The position numbers and the translations under genes were made by a program. Of a DNA stretch of 64,000 bases, positions 16,756 to 26,892 are shown piece by piece. The notes below the pieces were generated by a model. It did not search any database. It worked only from the letters and a program-made list of their open reading frames with translations, and was not told the origin of the DNA. Positions within the stretch are counted from its first letter, which is position 1, and each line of letters starts with the position of its first letter. This stretch comes from Kocuria palustris (GTDB taxonomy: Bacteria > Actinomycetota > Actinomycetes > Actinomycetales > Micrococcaceae): contig NZ_JAFBCR010000001.1 in the NCBI RefSeq assembly GCF_016907795.1, positions 1,302,001 to 1,366,000 on the forward strand, read 5' to 3'.

Positions 16756-17301
16756 TCAGCAGTCGAGGGCGGCGAGCAGTCCGGGCTGGGAGAGCTCCTC
16801 GTTGAGCCAGGGGCTCAGCAGCTGCGGCACGGCCCGGCTGGCCCGCAGCAGCTCGGCGGGATCGACCCAGAGGGACTCCGCGACCTCCTCGGGATTCGGC
16901 ACGGGCGAGGACTCGGCCCGGGCGGTCCACACCGGGCAGAACTCGTTCTCGACCACGCCCGAGGCATCGCGCGCCCAGTAGGCGAACTCCGGCACGACCT
17001 CCCGCAGCTCGGTCAGCTCGAGTCCCAGCTCCTGCTCGGCCCGGCGGTGCAGCGCCGCAGCCATGGATTCGCCCGGTCCCGGGTGGCCGCAGAAGCTGTT
17101 CGTCCACACGCCCGGCCAGGTCCGCTTGCTCAGGGCACGACGGGTGAGCAGCACCCGCCCGTCGTCGTCCAGGACCCAGCAGGAGAAGGCCAGGTGCAGA
17201 GGGGTGTCCGCGGTGTGGACCTCGGATTTCAGCGCCGTGCCGATCGGCAGGCGCGCGGTGTCCAGCAGCACGACCTGCTCGGGCCGCCTGGGGGTGGTCA
17301 T
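16756..17301 (-). CDS. idi: Isopentenyl-diphosphate delta-isomerase, type 1
   Basis: A 181-residue Nudix-fold isomerase interconverting IPP and DMAPP for isoprenoid and carotenoid synthesis. All the residues known from the E. coli enzyme are present at a constant offset of 4: His29 and His36, catalytic Cys71 in FCGHP, His73, Glu91 in the Nudix helix, and Glu118 and Glu120 in VENEF. A ribosome site (AGGAAG) precedes the ATG at 17301. It lies between nei2 (convergent) and the RluA-type gene (divergent). Confidence 0.95.
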   Translation of the reverse strand: MTTPRRPEQVVLLDTARLPIGTALKSEVHTADTPLHLAFSCWVLDDDGRVLLTRRALSKRTWPGVWTNSFCGHPGPGESMAAALHRRAEQELGLELTELREVVPEFAYWARDASGVVENEFCPVWTARAESSPVPNPEEVAESLWVDPAELLRASRAVPQLLSPWLNEELSQPGLLAALDC

Positions 17302-17354
17302 GGTGATCGCACTTCCTCACGTCGTCGTTGCCCCGAGTCTGCCAGGATGCCCCC

Positions 17355-18284
17355 ATGTCCCGCCGCCGCGCACGTCCCAGACCGCTCTCCCCGCGCGATG
17401 GCATCGATCCGGTCTCGGTCCGGCTCCCGGACGACCGCAGCTGCACGGCCGGCGAGCACTTGCTGCTGCGCTTCCCCGCCTCGCGCGCGCAGCTCGAGCG
17501 GCTGCTGTCGGGCGGCGAGATCGTCGACGACCGCGGCGCCCCGCTGCCCGCCGACGCCCCGTGCGCCGGTCAGCGGGTCTGGTACCACCGCGAGCTTCCG
17601 GTGGAGCCCGAGCTGCCCCATGACATGCCGGTCCTCTACGAGGACGAATGGCTGCTGGCGGTCGACAAGCCGCACGGGCTGCCGTCCACGCCGCGGGGAG
17701 GGTTCATCGCGCAGACGGCGCTGAGCGTGCTGCGTCGCCGCCGCGGCGAGGACGACCTGGTTCCGGCGCATCGCCTGGACCGGGACACCGCCGGCGTGCT
17801 GCTGCTGATCCGCGATCCCCGGGTGCGCGGGGCCGTGCAGCGCCAGTTCCAGGACCGTCGCACCGAGAAGTCGTACGAAGCGGTAGCCCGCCTGGGCGGT
17901 CTGGTGCTCGAGGACCTGCCGGATCGGCGCAGCAGCCGGCTGCTCAAGCAGCGCGCGGTCCTGCAGGCCGCCGAGGTCCCCGGCGAGCCCAATGCCGTGA
18001 CGCACCTCGATCCGCTGAGCGCCTTCGAGGACGACGACGGCCGCTGGGCCCACCTGCGCCTGCACCCCTTGACCGGGCAGACCCACCAGCTGCGGGTCCA
18101 CCTGGCAGCGCTCGGGACGCCCATCCGCTGGGATCCGCTCTACCCGCAGGTGCTTCCCCGGGAGCCGGGCGACGTCTCGCGTCCGCTCCAGCTGCTCGCG
18201 CGCACCCTGCGACTCACCCACCCGGTGACCGGGCAGGCCCTGGAGCTGAGGAGCCGGCGCCGCCTGGAGACCCTCCCCCGCTGA
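17355..18284 (+). CDS. RluA-family RNA pseudouridine synthase
   Basis: A 309-residue pseudouridine synthase. The catalytic motif AHRLDRDTAGVLLL is at about residues 138-151, with the nucleophilic Asp in HRLD. The conserved HPLTGQTHQLRVHLA follows about 110 residues later. The N-terminal 90 residues lack a clear S4 domain but have the usual entry motif DKPHGLPSTP. The target RNA cannot be assigned. ATG at 17355 is preferred to the in-frame TTG at 17328. CAGGAT lies 6 nt before the ATG and may be a weak ribosome site or a -10 box. Confidence 0.9.
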   Translation: MSRRRARPRPLSPRDGIDPVSVRLPDDRSCTAGEHLLLRFPASRAQLERLLSGGEIVDDRGAPLPADAPCAGQRVWYHRELPVEPELPHDMPVLYEDEWLLAVDKPHGLPSTPRGGFIAQTALSVLRRRRGEDDLVPAHRLDRDTAGVLLLIRDPRVRGAVQRQFQDRRTEKSYEAVARLGGLVLEDLPDRRSSRLLKQRAVLQAAEVPGEPNAVTHLDPLSAFEDDDGRWAHLRLHPLTGQTHQLRVHLAALGTPIRWDPLYPQVLPREPGDVSRPLQLLARTLRLTHPVTGQALELRSRRRLETLPR

Positions 18285-18400
18285 TGCCGCCTCGGAGATC
18301 GCGGGGCGGCGTCGGGGCGGATCGCTAGGCTGAGGCCAGCCGTCCGCGACAGCCCGCAGCACTTTCGACGGCAGCGCACGACCCCACGCACAGGAGAGCC

Positions 18401-19627
18401 ATGAGCCACGACCCCGCCGCCTCGATCCTCGCCGATGCCGTCGACGACCGCGCCGTGCGCGCAGCTCTGGCCGCCCGCTCGGTGCAGGAGCTGTTCGGGC
18501 AGCGGGCCCTCGGCATCCCCGGGACCTGGCTGGCTGCGATCACCTTCCCGGCGCCGTCGCGGACCAACCTGACCTGGCACTACTGGTGGCAGGCGCACCT
18601 GCTCGACGCCCTCGTGGATGCCGCCCTGCGGGAGGCCGCCTCGGGAGGGGACCCGGAGCCGCTGCGCAAGCGCGCGCATCAGCTGCTGCGCGGCATCGCC
18701 GTGCGCTCGGGCGGGTCGGTCGTGATCAACAGCTTCTTCGACGACATGTCCTGGCTCCTGCTGGCGCTGGGCCGCCTGCGCCAGCTCGATCAGGTCTGCG
18801 GCGCCTCCTCCGGCGACGTCCTGCGGGCCGGGAGCCTCCTGCTGTCCCAGATCCGCTCGGCGCACACCGACGACCTCGGCGGCGGCATGTTCTGGAGCCG
18901 CGAGCGCACCTACAAGAATGCCGCGACCACGGGCCCGGCGGCCCTGATCGCTGCGCGCACCGCCTCCGACGACTCCGCCGAACGGCTGCTGAGCTGGCTG
19001 CGCGAGAACCTCTGGGACGCCCAGCGCGGCGTGTTCTGGGACGGGATCAAGCTGCTGGCCGCCGGCTCCGGCCAGGAGACCACGCAGCGCGATGACGCCG
19101 TCTACTCCTACAACTCCGGCCCCGTGCTGGCGGCATGCCTGGAGCACGCCGCCGTCGTGCCCCGGGATCGGGCTCAGTCCTGGCTGGAGTGGGCGGGACA
19201 GATCATCGCCGGCGCCGAATCGCACTTCGGGCGCGACTCCACCAGTGCTGCCGGTCGGCGGCGTCGGAGCCTGTCCACGCACGGCACCGGCGACGGCGGG
19301 CTGTTCACCGGCATCCTCGTGCGGAACCTGGCGGAGGCCGCCGAGGACCCCCAGCTGCCAGAGGCCTCCCGCCTCACCGCACGGCGCCTGGTGCTCGACA
19401 CCGCCGACGCCCTCTGGGACGGCCGTCGCGAGTTCGATCCCGGCATGGACCCCCACGACCCCAACGCCCGCCCGGAGCCCCGGCGCGTGCGCGCGATCTT
19501 CTCCTCCGACCCCCTCAAGGACGCGGATCAGACCCAGCGCGTGGGCGCCCCGGTGGATCTGTCCACGCAGATCCAGTCCTGGATGATCCTGGAGGCCGCG
19601 GCCCGCCTGGAGCGCAGCCTCCGCTGA
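18401..19627 (+). CDS. Glycoside hydrolase family 76-like protein
   Basis: A 408-residue all-alpha toroid protein of the GH76 group, whose characterised members are endo-alpha-1,6-mannanases. The paired catalytic aspartates are in NSFFDDMSWLLLALGRL (about Asp113-Asp114). The segments NAATTGPAALIAAR and VYSYNSGPVLAACL fit the family helices. No signal peptide is present, so it would act in the cytoplasm, unlike typical mannanases; its substrate is unknown. CAGGAGAG precedes the ATG, and a TAGGCT -10-like box lies at 18326-18331. Confidence 0.85.
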   Translation: MSHDPAASILADAVDDRAVRAALAARSVQELFGQRALGIPGTWLAAITFPAPSRTNLTWHYWWQAHLLDALVDAALREAASGGDPEPLRKRAHQLLRGIAVRSGGSVVINSFFDDMSWLLLALGRLRQLDQVCGASSGDVLRAGSLLLSQIRSAHTDDLGGGMFWSRERTYKNAATTGPAALIAARTASDDSAERLLSWLRENLWDAQRGVFWDGIKLLAAGSGQETTQRDDAVYSYNSGPVLAACLEHAAVVPRDRAQSWLEWAGQIIAGAESHFGRDSTSAAGRRRRSLSTHGTGDGGLFTGILVRNLAEAAEDPQLPEASRLTARRLVLDTADALWDGRREFDPGMDPHDPNARPEPRRVRAIFSSDPLKDADQTQRVGAPVDLSTQIQSWMILEAAARLERSLR

Positions 19628-19674
19628 TCGCGGAAACCCCGGCACCGACCCACCACAAGACCCGACGGCTGAGG

Positions 19675-19680
19675 TAGACA
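19675..19680 (+). promoter_or_regulatory. -10-like hexamer TAGACA, 6 nt before the NUDIX gene
   Basis: TAGACA is followed by GATCCC and then the ATG at 19687. There is no Shine-Dalgarno sequence, so the message is probably leaderless. Confidence 0.45.
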
Positions 19681-19686
19681 GATCCC

Positions 19687-20229
19687 ATGAGCTCCGTACG
19701 CACACCGGACCCGAATCCCGGCTGGCTGTCCGAGGAAGACCTCCGCGAGGCCCGTGCCCGCCTGCCGATCGTCTACGTCCAGGCGATCCCCGTGCAGCTG
19801 GATCCCGTGGGCTGCGTCTCGGAGGTGGGCCTGCTGCTGCAGCCCAATGACGTCGGCGAGCTGGAGCGCGCCGTGGTCTCGGGGCGCGTCCTGTACCGCG
19901 AGACGATCCGCGGGGCGCTGCTGCGGCACCTGGAGAAGGATCTCGGGCCGCTGGTCATGCCCATGGTCCCGCCCTCGACCGTCCCCTTCGCGGTCACCGA
20001 GTACTTCCCGCATCCGTCGGAGACGGGCTTCACGGACAACCGCCAGCACGCGGTCGCGCTGAACTACGTGGTGCCCGTGCGCGGCGAGTGCCAGCCGCGC
20101 GAGGACGCGCTGCAGCTGTCCTGGGTCACCCCCGAGGAGGCGCTCAGCGCCGACATCCAGGCGGAGTTCGCCGGCGGCCGGGGCCGGCTGATCGAGCAGG
20201 CCCTGGCGCACGTCGGCTGGGGCCGCTGA
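19687..20229 (+). CDS. NUDIX-like DUF4916 protein
   Basis: A 180-residue protein of the actinobacterial DUF4916 group, a NUDIX-fold family. It is recognised by WLSEEDLREARARLPIVYV at the start and FPHPSETGFTDNRQHAVALNYVVP in the middle. A canonical Nudix box with its REXXEE core is not visible, so hydrolase activity is doubtful; the LSWVTPEEAL segment near the end matches the usual Nudix C-terminal turn. It follows the GH76 gene by 59 bp but has its own -10-like box. Confidence 0.75.
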   Translation: MSSVRTPDPNPGWLSEEDLREARARLPIVYVQAIPVQLDPVGCVSEVGLLLQPNDVGELERAVVSGRVLYRETIRGALLRHLEKDLGPLVMPMVPPSTVPFAVTEYFPHPSETGFTDNRQHAVALNYVVPVRGECQPREDALQLSWVTPEEALSADIQAEFAGGRGRLIEQALAHVGWGR

Positions 20230-20236
20230 GCGGCCT

Positions 20237-21412
20237 TCAGCGCGAGCGGTCCTGCGAGGGAGCGCTGTGCCCGTCGTCGTCCTCACCCGCAGCCGCGCCG
20301 TCGAGGTCCGCGTCCGCCGGGCCGCCGCGGCGGTCCGCCTGCGAGGCGGCGATGATCCGCGGCATGGCCTGCGTGTCTGCTCGGCGCTCCTCGCTGTTGC
20401 GCCAGAAGTAGATCACGACCATGCCGCACAGCGCGCCCAGCACGGTCTCCACCGCGCGGGCCTGCAGCAGCGGCGCGGCCGGGACCGGATGCGCCAGCTG
20501 CGTCATCAGCAGCGCCAGCGGCGTGATGAACAGCAGTGCCAGCGAGTAGTTGCGGCCCACGAACAGCTCGGCGAGCAGCTGGAAGAGGATCACCAGGACC
20601 AGCATCTGCCACGGGCCCAGATCGAAGGCCAGCACGAATGCGGTCACGCCCACGCCGCCCAGCGTGCCGACCATGCGGTGGACGCCGCGCTGCAGCCGCG
20701 CCAGGTGCGTGGGCGCCGCGATCGGAGCGGCGGCGGCCACCTGCGCCCAGTAGACGTGGCTGAGCCCGGCGGCCTGGGAGACGATCAGCGCCACCACGGC
20801 GGCCAGTCCCGTGGCCACCAGGAAGCGCCCGCCGTGCGCGGCCAGCTGGCCGCGGGTCAGGCGCACCACCGGCGCCGGGGGCGGTGACTTCCCCTCGCGC
20901 CCCTCGCCCACCAGGGACCAGATCCACGCCAGCAGGACGGAGAAGGCGGCGGAGCCGGCTGCGATCGCGATCGCCAGCAGCGGGTGCGCCACGGCATCGG
21001 GCCCCAGGGAGCCGATCGCGCCGGTGGCGAAGATGAAGAACACCGACCCGGCGGGCTTGAGGTTCCAGGCCGCGGCCAGCACCGAGCCGATCGCGGCGAC
21101 CACGGAGGTGATGCCCAGGACCAGGGGCTCCGGCGCGCCGAACCAGGACAGCAGCGCGCCGATGGCCACCGAGACCGTGACCAGCGCGCCCGCCTGCAGC
21201 TCATGGCCCAGGCGCTGGCGCAGCGGCTCGTGCCGGGCGTAGATCGAGGTGAAGGCGCCGAAGGCCGCGTAGATCGTCAGGTCCGGGCGCCCCAGGAGCA
21301 TCAGCAGCACGAGAGGGATCCCCACGGCCAGGGCGATGCGCACCGCAGGCACGTGATCCCGGCGGGAGGGGCCCACCTCGAACAGCTGGCGGACGGTGGA
21401 CGATCCGGACAC
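20237..21412 (-). CDS. FUSC family membrane protein
   Basis: A 391-residue inner-membrane protein with two blocks of about five or six transmembrane segments (residues 20-165 and 195-345) separated by a basic cytoplasmic loop. This is the FUSC layout related to aromatic acid efflux proteins. The motif RLQRGVHRMVGTLGG at the start of the second half is a FUSC hallmark. The tail after residue 345 is hydrophilic. GTG at 21412 is chosen for the GGAAGGAG site 7 nt upstream. The substrate is unknown. Confidence 0.82.
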   Translation of the reverse strand: MSGSSTVRQLFEVGPSRRDHVPAVRIALAVGIPLVLLMLLGRPDLTIYAAFGAFTSIYARHEPLRQRLGHELQAGALVTVSVAIGALLSWFGAPEPLVLGITSVVAAIGSVLAAAWNLKPAGSVFFIFATGAIGSLGPDAVAHPLLAIAIAAGSAAFSVLLAWIWSLVGEGREGKSPPPAPVVRLTRGQLAAHGGRFLVATGLAAVVALIVSQAAGLSHVYWAQVAAAAPIAAPTHLARLQRGVHRMVGTLGGVGVTAFVLAFDLGPWQMLVLVILFQLLAELFVGRNYSLALLFITPLALLMTQLAHPVPAAPLLQARAVETVLGALCGMVVIYFWRNSEERRADTQAMPRIIAASQADRRGGPADADLDGAAAGEDDDGHSAPSQDRSR

Positions 21413-21540
21413 GCGGGCTCCTTCCTGCGGAAGAGTCGGGGCTGCCCTGGGCGGGAAGCGCTCCGATGAGGGACTGGGGCATCCGCGCTCGAGCGGCGGG
21501 AGGGGATGCGATGAGGCTCGAGGGCCGCAGTCGATGCTAG

Positions 21541-22914
<1,374 letters not shown>

Positions 22915-22963
22915 GCCGCGCCCACGCCTGCGACCCGAGCACGTGAGCCACAAGGAGGCACAG

Positions 22964-23470
22964 ATGACCGAGAACCCCAGCGACCGCCCCAGCTCCGACC
23001 TGGATCGCGTCCCCGCCGAGCAGCGCTGGCGCCTGCATAGGGTCCTGCCGCACCCGTCGTCGCGGATCTACCAGGCCCTCATGGACCCCGAGCTGCTGCC
23101 GCACTGGTACGGGCCGCAGGGCTGGAGCGTCCACCCCGAGTCCCTCGAGCTGGATCCGCGGCCGGGCGGCATCCGCCGCTTCGCCATGGTCATGGACGAC
23201 GACCCCCAGATGGGCGCCCCCTCCCACGGCCGGCACGCGGCGATCGTGCCGGAGGAGATGCTCGAGATCCAGGAGGCGCTGCCGGGGCCCGATGGCGAGC
23301 CCACCGAGCATCTGATCCTGCTGCGCATCGAGCTCGTGCCCGTCGACGGCGGGACCCGGATCGAGCTGCTGCAGGGGCCGCTGCCGAAGGAGGTCCACGC
23401 GACCGCCAAGGGCGCCTGGGACTCCTCGCTCGATCGACTGCGCGCGCTGCTGGATTCCCGGGAGTCCTGA
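22964..23470 (+). CDS. SRPBCC/AHSA1-family protein
   Basis: A 168-residue START-like protein of the AHSA1/SRPBCC group, which bind hydrophobic ligands or act as Hsp90 co-chaperone relatives. The family signature is the N-terminal SSRIYQALMDPELLPHWYGP and the C-terminal GAWDSSLDRLRALL. AAGGAGG lies 6 nt before the ATG. The stop overlaps the start of the metallo-hydrolase gene (ATGA), so the two are co-translated. The ligand is unknown. Confidence 0.85.
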   Translation: MTENPSDRPSSDLDRVPAEQRWRLHRVLPHPSSRIYQALMDPELLPHWYGPQGWSVHPESLELDPRPGGIRRFAMVMDDDPQMGAPSHGRHAAIVPEEMLEIQEALPGPDGEPTEHLILLRIELVPVDGGTRIELLQGPLPKEVHATAKGAWDSSLDRLRALLDSRES

Positions 23471-24267
23471 TGAGCCCTCAGATCCGTCGGCTGACCCGCC
23501 TGGTCTCCGTGCTGCGCGCCGAGAACCCCGGGCCCATGACGCTCGAAGGCACGAACAGCCTGCTGCTGCGCGCGCCGGGCTCCGACGGCGTCGTCGTGGT
23601 GGATCCCGGCCCCGACCTGCCGGAGCACGTGCAGGCTCTCGCCGCGGCGGGGCCCGTGGAGCTGGTGCTGATCACGCACCGCCACAATGATCACACCGAG
23701 GCGATCGATTCCCTGCGCGAGCTGACCGCAGCGCCCGTGCGGGCCGCGCTGCCGGAGCACTGCCGCCATGGGCAGCCGCTGCGCGACGGCGAGCGCCTCA
23801 CCGCCGCCGGGGTCTCGATCGAGGTGCTGGCCACGCCGGGGCACACCTCCGACTCCCTGAGCTTCCGGATCCTCGACGACGCCGCGCTGACCGATGGTGC
23901 CGCGATCGCCCCCATCCTCACCGGCGACACCGTCCTGGGCCGCGGCACGACCATGATCGACCACCCGGACGGCACGCTGGGCGACTACCTGGCCTCGCTC
24001 GATCGGCTCGAGGCCGTCGGTGGCATGGGTCTTCCCGCCCATGGTGAGCCGCTGCCGGATCTGGCCAAGACCTGCCGGGAGCTGCGCGACCATCGGCTGG
24101 AGCGCCTGGACGAGGTCCGCGCAGCCCTCGAGTCCATGGGCGCGACAGCCCAGGGGGTCTCCGCCGCCGAGACCGCCGAGCGCATCTACCCGGAGGTCCC
24201 CGCCCAGGTCCGCCCCGCGGCCCGCCGCTCGATCGAGGCTCAGCTGGCGCATCTGCAGCGGGACTGA
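23470..24267 (+). CDS. MBL-fold metallo-hydrolase
   Basis: A 265-residue metallo-beta-lactamase-fold hydrolase of the LACTB2/RNase-like group. The metal motif is ITHRHNDHTE (about residues 74-83), a THxHxDH variant. Further ligands come from TPGHTSDSLSF (about 122), TGDTVLG (about 156) and PAHGEPLPD (about 194). The C-terminal helical part (HRLERLDEVRAAL) is typical of the LACTB2 branch. The substrate is unknown. It starts within the stop of the SRPBCC gene. Confidence 0.88.
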   Translation: MSPQIRRLTRLVSVLRAENPGPMTLEGTNSLLLRAPGSDGVVVVDPGPDLPEHVQALAAAGPVELVLITHRHNDHTEAIDSLRELTAAPVRAALPEHCRHGQPLRDGERLTAAGVSIEVLATPGHTSDSLSFRILDDAALTDGAAIAPILTGDTVLGRGTTMIDHPDGTLGDYLASLDRLEAVGGMGLPAHGEPLPDLAKTCRELRDHRLERLDEVRAALESMGATAQGVSAAETAERIYPEVPAQVRPAARRSIEAQLAHLQRD

Positions 24268-24277
24268 ACCCCGCCGT

Positions 24278-24381
24278 CGTCGTCGAGCGGCCTCTGCGTG
24301 TGATGGCGAGCCGCCGTGGCCATCGAGTGGCGTCTGCGTGTGCGCTCAGCGCATCAGACGCACCCTCAGAGGCCACTCGAT
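24278..24381. repeat. Intergenic direct and inverted repeats
   Basis: Two related direct repeats (24283-24304 and 24323-24344) share the pattern CGAGYGGCSTCTGCGTGTG. The second forms one side of a large stem whose outer arms ATCGAGTGGC (24322-24331) and GCCACTCGAT (24372-24381) match perfectly. A tight inner hairpin TGCGCT-C-AGCGCA sits at 24341-24353. It lies between convergent genes and may act as a bidirectional terminator or a dispersed palindromic element. Confidence 0.6.
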
Positions 24382-24412
24382 TCCGGAAGGCACAGCGAGG
24401 AGCCAGCAGGCC

Positions 24413-25114
24413 TCAGGCGGTCACGGCGCCGTAGTCCTCGATCTTCTTGACGCGCGCCACCACGGCGTAGGTGACCGGGAGCATGACGACCTCGATCAGG
24501 CACTTCCAGACGTAGCCGACGAGCACGTAGTTCAGGAACTGCCCCGGCGTCTCGATGCCGATCACGGGGGCGGCGATCGCGCAGAAGATGATCGTGTCCA
24601 CGAGCTCGCCGACCAGCGTGGAGGCCATCAGCCGCGCCCACAGGTGCCGCTCCCGGGTGCGCTGCTTGACCTTGACCAGCACGTACGCGTTGAGCAGCTG
24701 CCCCACCAGGAAGCCCAGCAGGGAGGCCAGGACGATCAGCGGCACCGGGCCCAGGGTCTGCGCGAAGGCCTCCTGGCCCTCGTAGAACGGTGCGGCCGGC
24801 AGCGCGATGATGATCCAGAAGCACAGGCTCGCGAAGGCGCCGGCGGCGAAGGCCATCAGCGTGGAGCGCCGCGCTGCGCGGAAGCCCCAGACCTCGGAGA
24901 CCACATCGCCCACCACGTAGGCCAGCGGGAAGAGGAAGAAGCCGCCGTCGGTGATGATGGGGCCGATCTGCACGCCCTTGGTGGCGCCGATGTTGGACAG
25001 CACCAGGATCACGGCGGTCGCGGCCACGAACAGGTCGAACAGGCTGCGGGGGCGGCGGGCGTACTGGGCCGCGGTCATCGGGGACGACGACGGCGTGCGG
25101 GGGTCGCTGGTCAT
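24413..25114 (-). CDS. Queuosine precursor transporter (VUT/YhhQ family)
   Basis: A 233-residue inner-membrane protein with about six transmembrane segments, of the family whose E. coli member YhhQ imports queuosine precursors. Family traits are ATKGVQIGP, PLAYVVGDVVSEVWGFRAARR and the charged membrane motif GELVDTIIFCAIA (about residues 177-189). AGGAG lies 9 nt before the ATG at 25114. A much longer upstream reading frame is not coding. Together with tgt it suggests queuosine formation by salvage. Confidence 0.9.
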   Translation of the reverse strand: MTSDPRTPSSSPMTAAQYARRPRSLFDLFVAATAVILVLSNIGATKGVQIGPIITDGGFFLFPLAYVVGDVVSEVWGFRAARRSTLMAFAAGAFASLCFWIIIALPAAPFYEGQEAFAQTLGPVPLIVLASLLGFLVGQLLNAYVLVKVKQRTRERHLWARLMASTLVGELVDTIIFCAIAAPVIGIETPGQFLNYVLVGYVWKCLIEVVMLPVTYAVVARVKKIEDYGAVTA

Positions 25115-25354
25115 GCGGCAGGGCTCCTGGGGAGGGGTGGTCAGCGCCGAGCGGAGCGGGCTGATGCCGTCTCCGTCGCGCGTGGATCCGAGCGCGGCAC
25201 GATCTGCAGGAGCCTGGGGCTGCGCAGGTCCGACGGACGCGCTGCCTGCCACCCAGCGCGTCGAACCGTCTCGACCGCGCCAGGATACAGGCCGCGATGA
25301 CCGCCCACGACGGCCATGTTGGTGCCACCCGCCCAGCAGGAGCAGAATCGAGCC

Positions 25355-26188
25355 ATGACTTCTGCACCCGCTGCTCAGACTCCCCCGTTCGCGCTCACGA
25401 TCGCCGGCAACGAGGCCACCGGCGGCGCCGGCGCCCAGGCGGATCTCAAGACCTTCCAGGAGCTCGGCGTCTTCGGCTCGCTGGCGCTGACCTGCATCGT
25501 ATCCTTCGACCCCAGCAACGACTGGAGCCACCGCTTCTCCCCGGTGGATCCGCAGGTGATCGCCGATCAGCTCGACGCCGCCTCCTCGGCCTACGACCTC
25601 AGCGCCGTCAAGATCGGCATGCTCGGCTCGCCGCAGACCATCGACGTCGTCGCCCAGGCCCTCGAGTCCCTGAAGACCCCGCACCTGGTCCTGGACCCGG
25701 TGCTGATCTGCAAGGGCCAGGAGCCCGGTGCCGCACTCGACACGGACAAGGCGCTGACCGCCCAGATCCTGCCGAAGGCCACGTTCGTGACGCCCAACCA
25801 CTTCGAGTCGATCTCGCTGTCCGGAATGGACGACATCACGACCGTCGAGCAGCTGGAGGAGGCCGCCAAGCGCATCCACGAGCGTTCCGGGGCCGCCGTG
25901 CTCGCCAAGGGCGGCGTGCGCCTGGAGGGTCCGGACGCCGTGGACGTGTTCTACGACGGCACCACGACCGAGGTCCTGTCCTCGCCGAAGGTCGGCGACG
26001 TCGCCGTCGCCGGAGCCGGCTGCACCCTGGCCGCGGCGATCACCGCCGAGCTGGCCAAGGGCGTGTCCCCGCTGGAGGCGGCCCAGGCCGCCAAGGAGTT
26101 CGTCTCGGCCGGCATCCGCCAGCGCGTGAGCTCCCACGCCCCGTTCGACTCCCTGTGGCAGGGCGGGCTGGCCGCCGAGCGCGCCTGA
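25355..26188 (+). CDS. ThiD/PdxK-type hydroxymethylpyrimidine or pyridoxal kinase
   Basis: A 277-residue ribokinase-fold kinase. The N-terminal LTIAGNEATGGAGAQADLKTFQ and the C-terminal anion-hole motif VAGAGCTLAAAITAEL match the ThiD/PdxK group. The GAGC cysteine is characteristic of the ThiD-like pyridoxal kinases of Gram-positive bacteria, so either HMP/HMP-P or pyridoxal could be the substrate. ATG at 25355 is preferred; a CAGAAT hexamer ends 6 nt upstream, while the nearest AGGAG is 12 nt away. A strong hairpin terminator follows 47 bp after the stop. Confidence 0.85.
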   Translation: MTSAPAAQTPPFALTIAGNEATGGAGAQADLKTFQELGVFGSLALTCIVSFDPSNDWSHRFSPVDPQVIADQLDAASSAYDLSAVKIGMLGSPQTIDVVAQALESLKTPHLVLDPVLICKGQEPGAALDTDKALTAQILPKATFVTPNHFESISLSGMDDITTVEQLEEAAKRIHERSGAAVLAKGGVRLEGPDAVDVFYDGTTTEVLSSPKVGDVAVAGAGCTLAAAITAELAKGVSPLEAAQAAKEFVSAGIRQRVSSHAPFDSLWQGGLAAERA

Positions 26189-26234
26189 GCAGCAGCGCCC
26201 CACACATTCCATTCAGGACATATGACGATCGCGT

Positions 26235-26263
26235 CCCCGCACTGCAGTCGATGCAGTGCGGGG
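26235..26263 (+). terminator. Hairpin terminator of the ThiD/PdxK gene
   Basis: A 12-bp perfect stem (26235-26246 with 26252-26263) with a 5-nt loop, followed by a weak T stretch (CCGGCTTT). Confidence 0.75.
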
Positions 26264-26390
26264 CCGGCTTTCGCCTCCGAGCAGCTCCCGGACACTTCCG
26301 CGGGGTCATGAGCTCCGGAATTCCGATGCGAACCCGACTGAGGATCAGAAGGTCCTGGACGGCGGACGCAGATCGAGGCGAGGAGGCGCA

Positions 26391-26892
26391 ATGGATCCGA
26401 CAACCGGCCCCGCGCCTCGCGAGTCGATCGACGACGTCGTCCGCCCGAGTCGCGCGCACGACCGCGTACGACGCCTTCCGCATGGGCCGCACCCGGCTGG
26501 ACGCGTCGCTGGTCGGGGAGATCGCCGCGGCCCTGGAAGAGGATGAGCACCAGGGTGCCGCGTGGGCTCGTCGGGCCCGGAGGGCACGACCCCGCCAGGA
26601 GTCCGAGCTGCCGCCGAGCAGCGAGACCCAGCAGCTGGCCCCGCCGCCAGAGGTCCCTGCCGCCGCCGATTCAGGCCCAGAGCAGGCCACCTCCCCGCTG
26701 TCGTCCGACGAGAACTCGGAGCAGGCCTCCGCTGCGCAGACTCCGCCTGCTGCGGCACCCAGCAGCCCGCAGGTGCGCCGCCGATGGGTCGTGCCGATCA
26801 TGCTCGTGGGCCCGGAGACGTCACTGGCCCTCATGCCGGTGAACATCGCGGGCGCACTGGTCTGGGGATACGGCGCCCGCCGCTGGGGATGA
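26391..26892 (+). pseudogene. Hypothetical gene with an apparent frameshift near 26460
   Basis: AGGAGG lies 5 nt before an ATG at 26391, which opens MDPTTGPAPRESIDDVVRPS with good codon bias, but this frame runs into arginine-rich junk and ends at 26546. From about 26461 the coding-like frame is the next one (TAYDAFRMGRTRLDASLVGE ...). It continues through a P/A/Q/S-rich linker to a hydrophobic end, PIMLVGPETSLALMPVNIA then GALVWGYGARRWG, at 26892. A single frameshift would join the two. The function is unknown. Part or all could still be translated from an internal ATG at 26482. Confidence 0.45.

Noticed and set aside
25115-25354. TPP or preQ1 riboswitch before the ThiD/PdxK-type kinase or the queuosine transporter
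   Set aside because: No TPP core (CUGAGA) or preQ1 aptamer pattern could be found on either strand.
24413-26212. 599-residue minus-strand frame suggesting a fusion to the queuosine transporter
   Set aside because: Only the part below 25114 has transporter features and a ribosome site; the rest lies opposite the ThiD/PdxK-type kinase and is its shadow.
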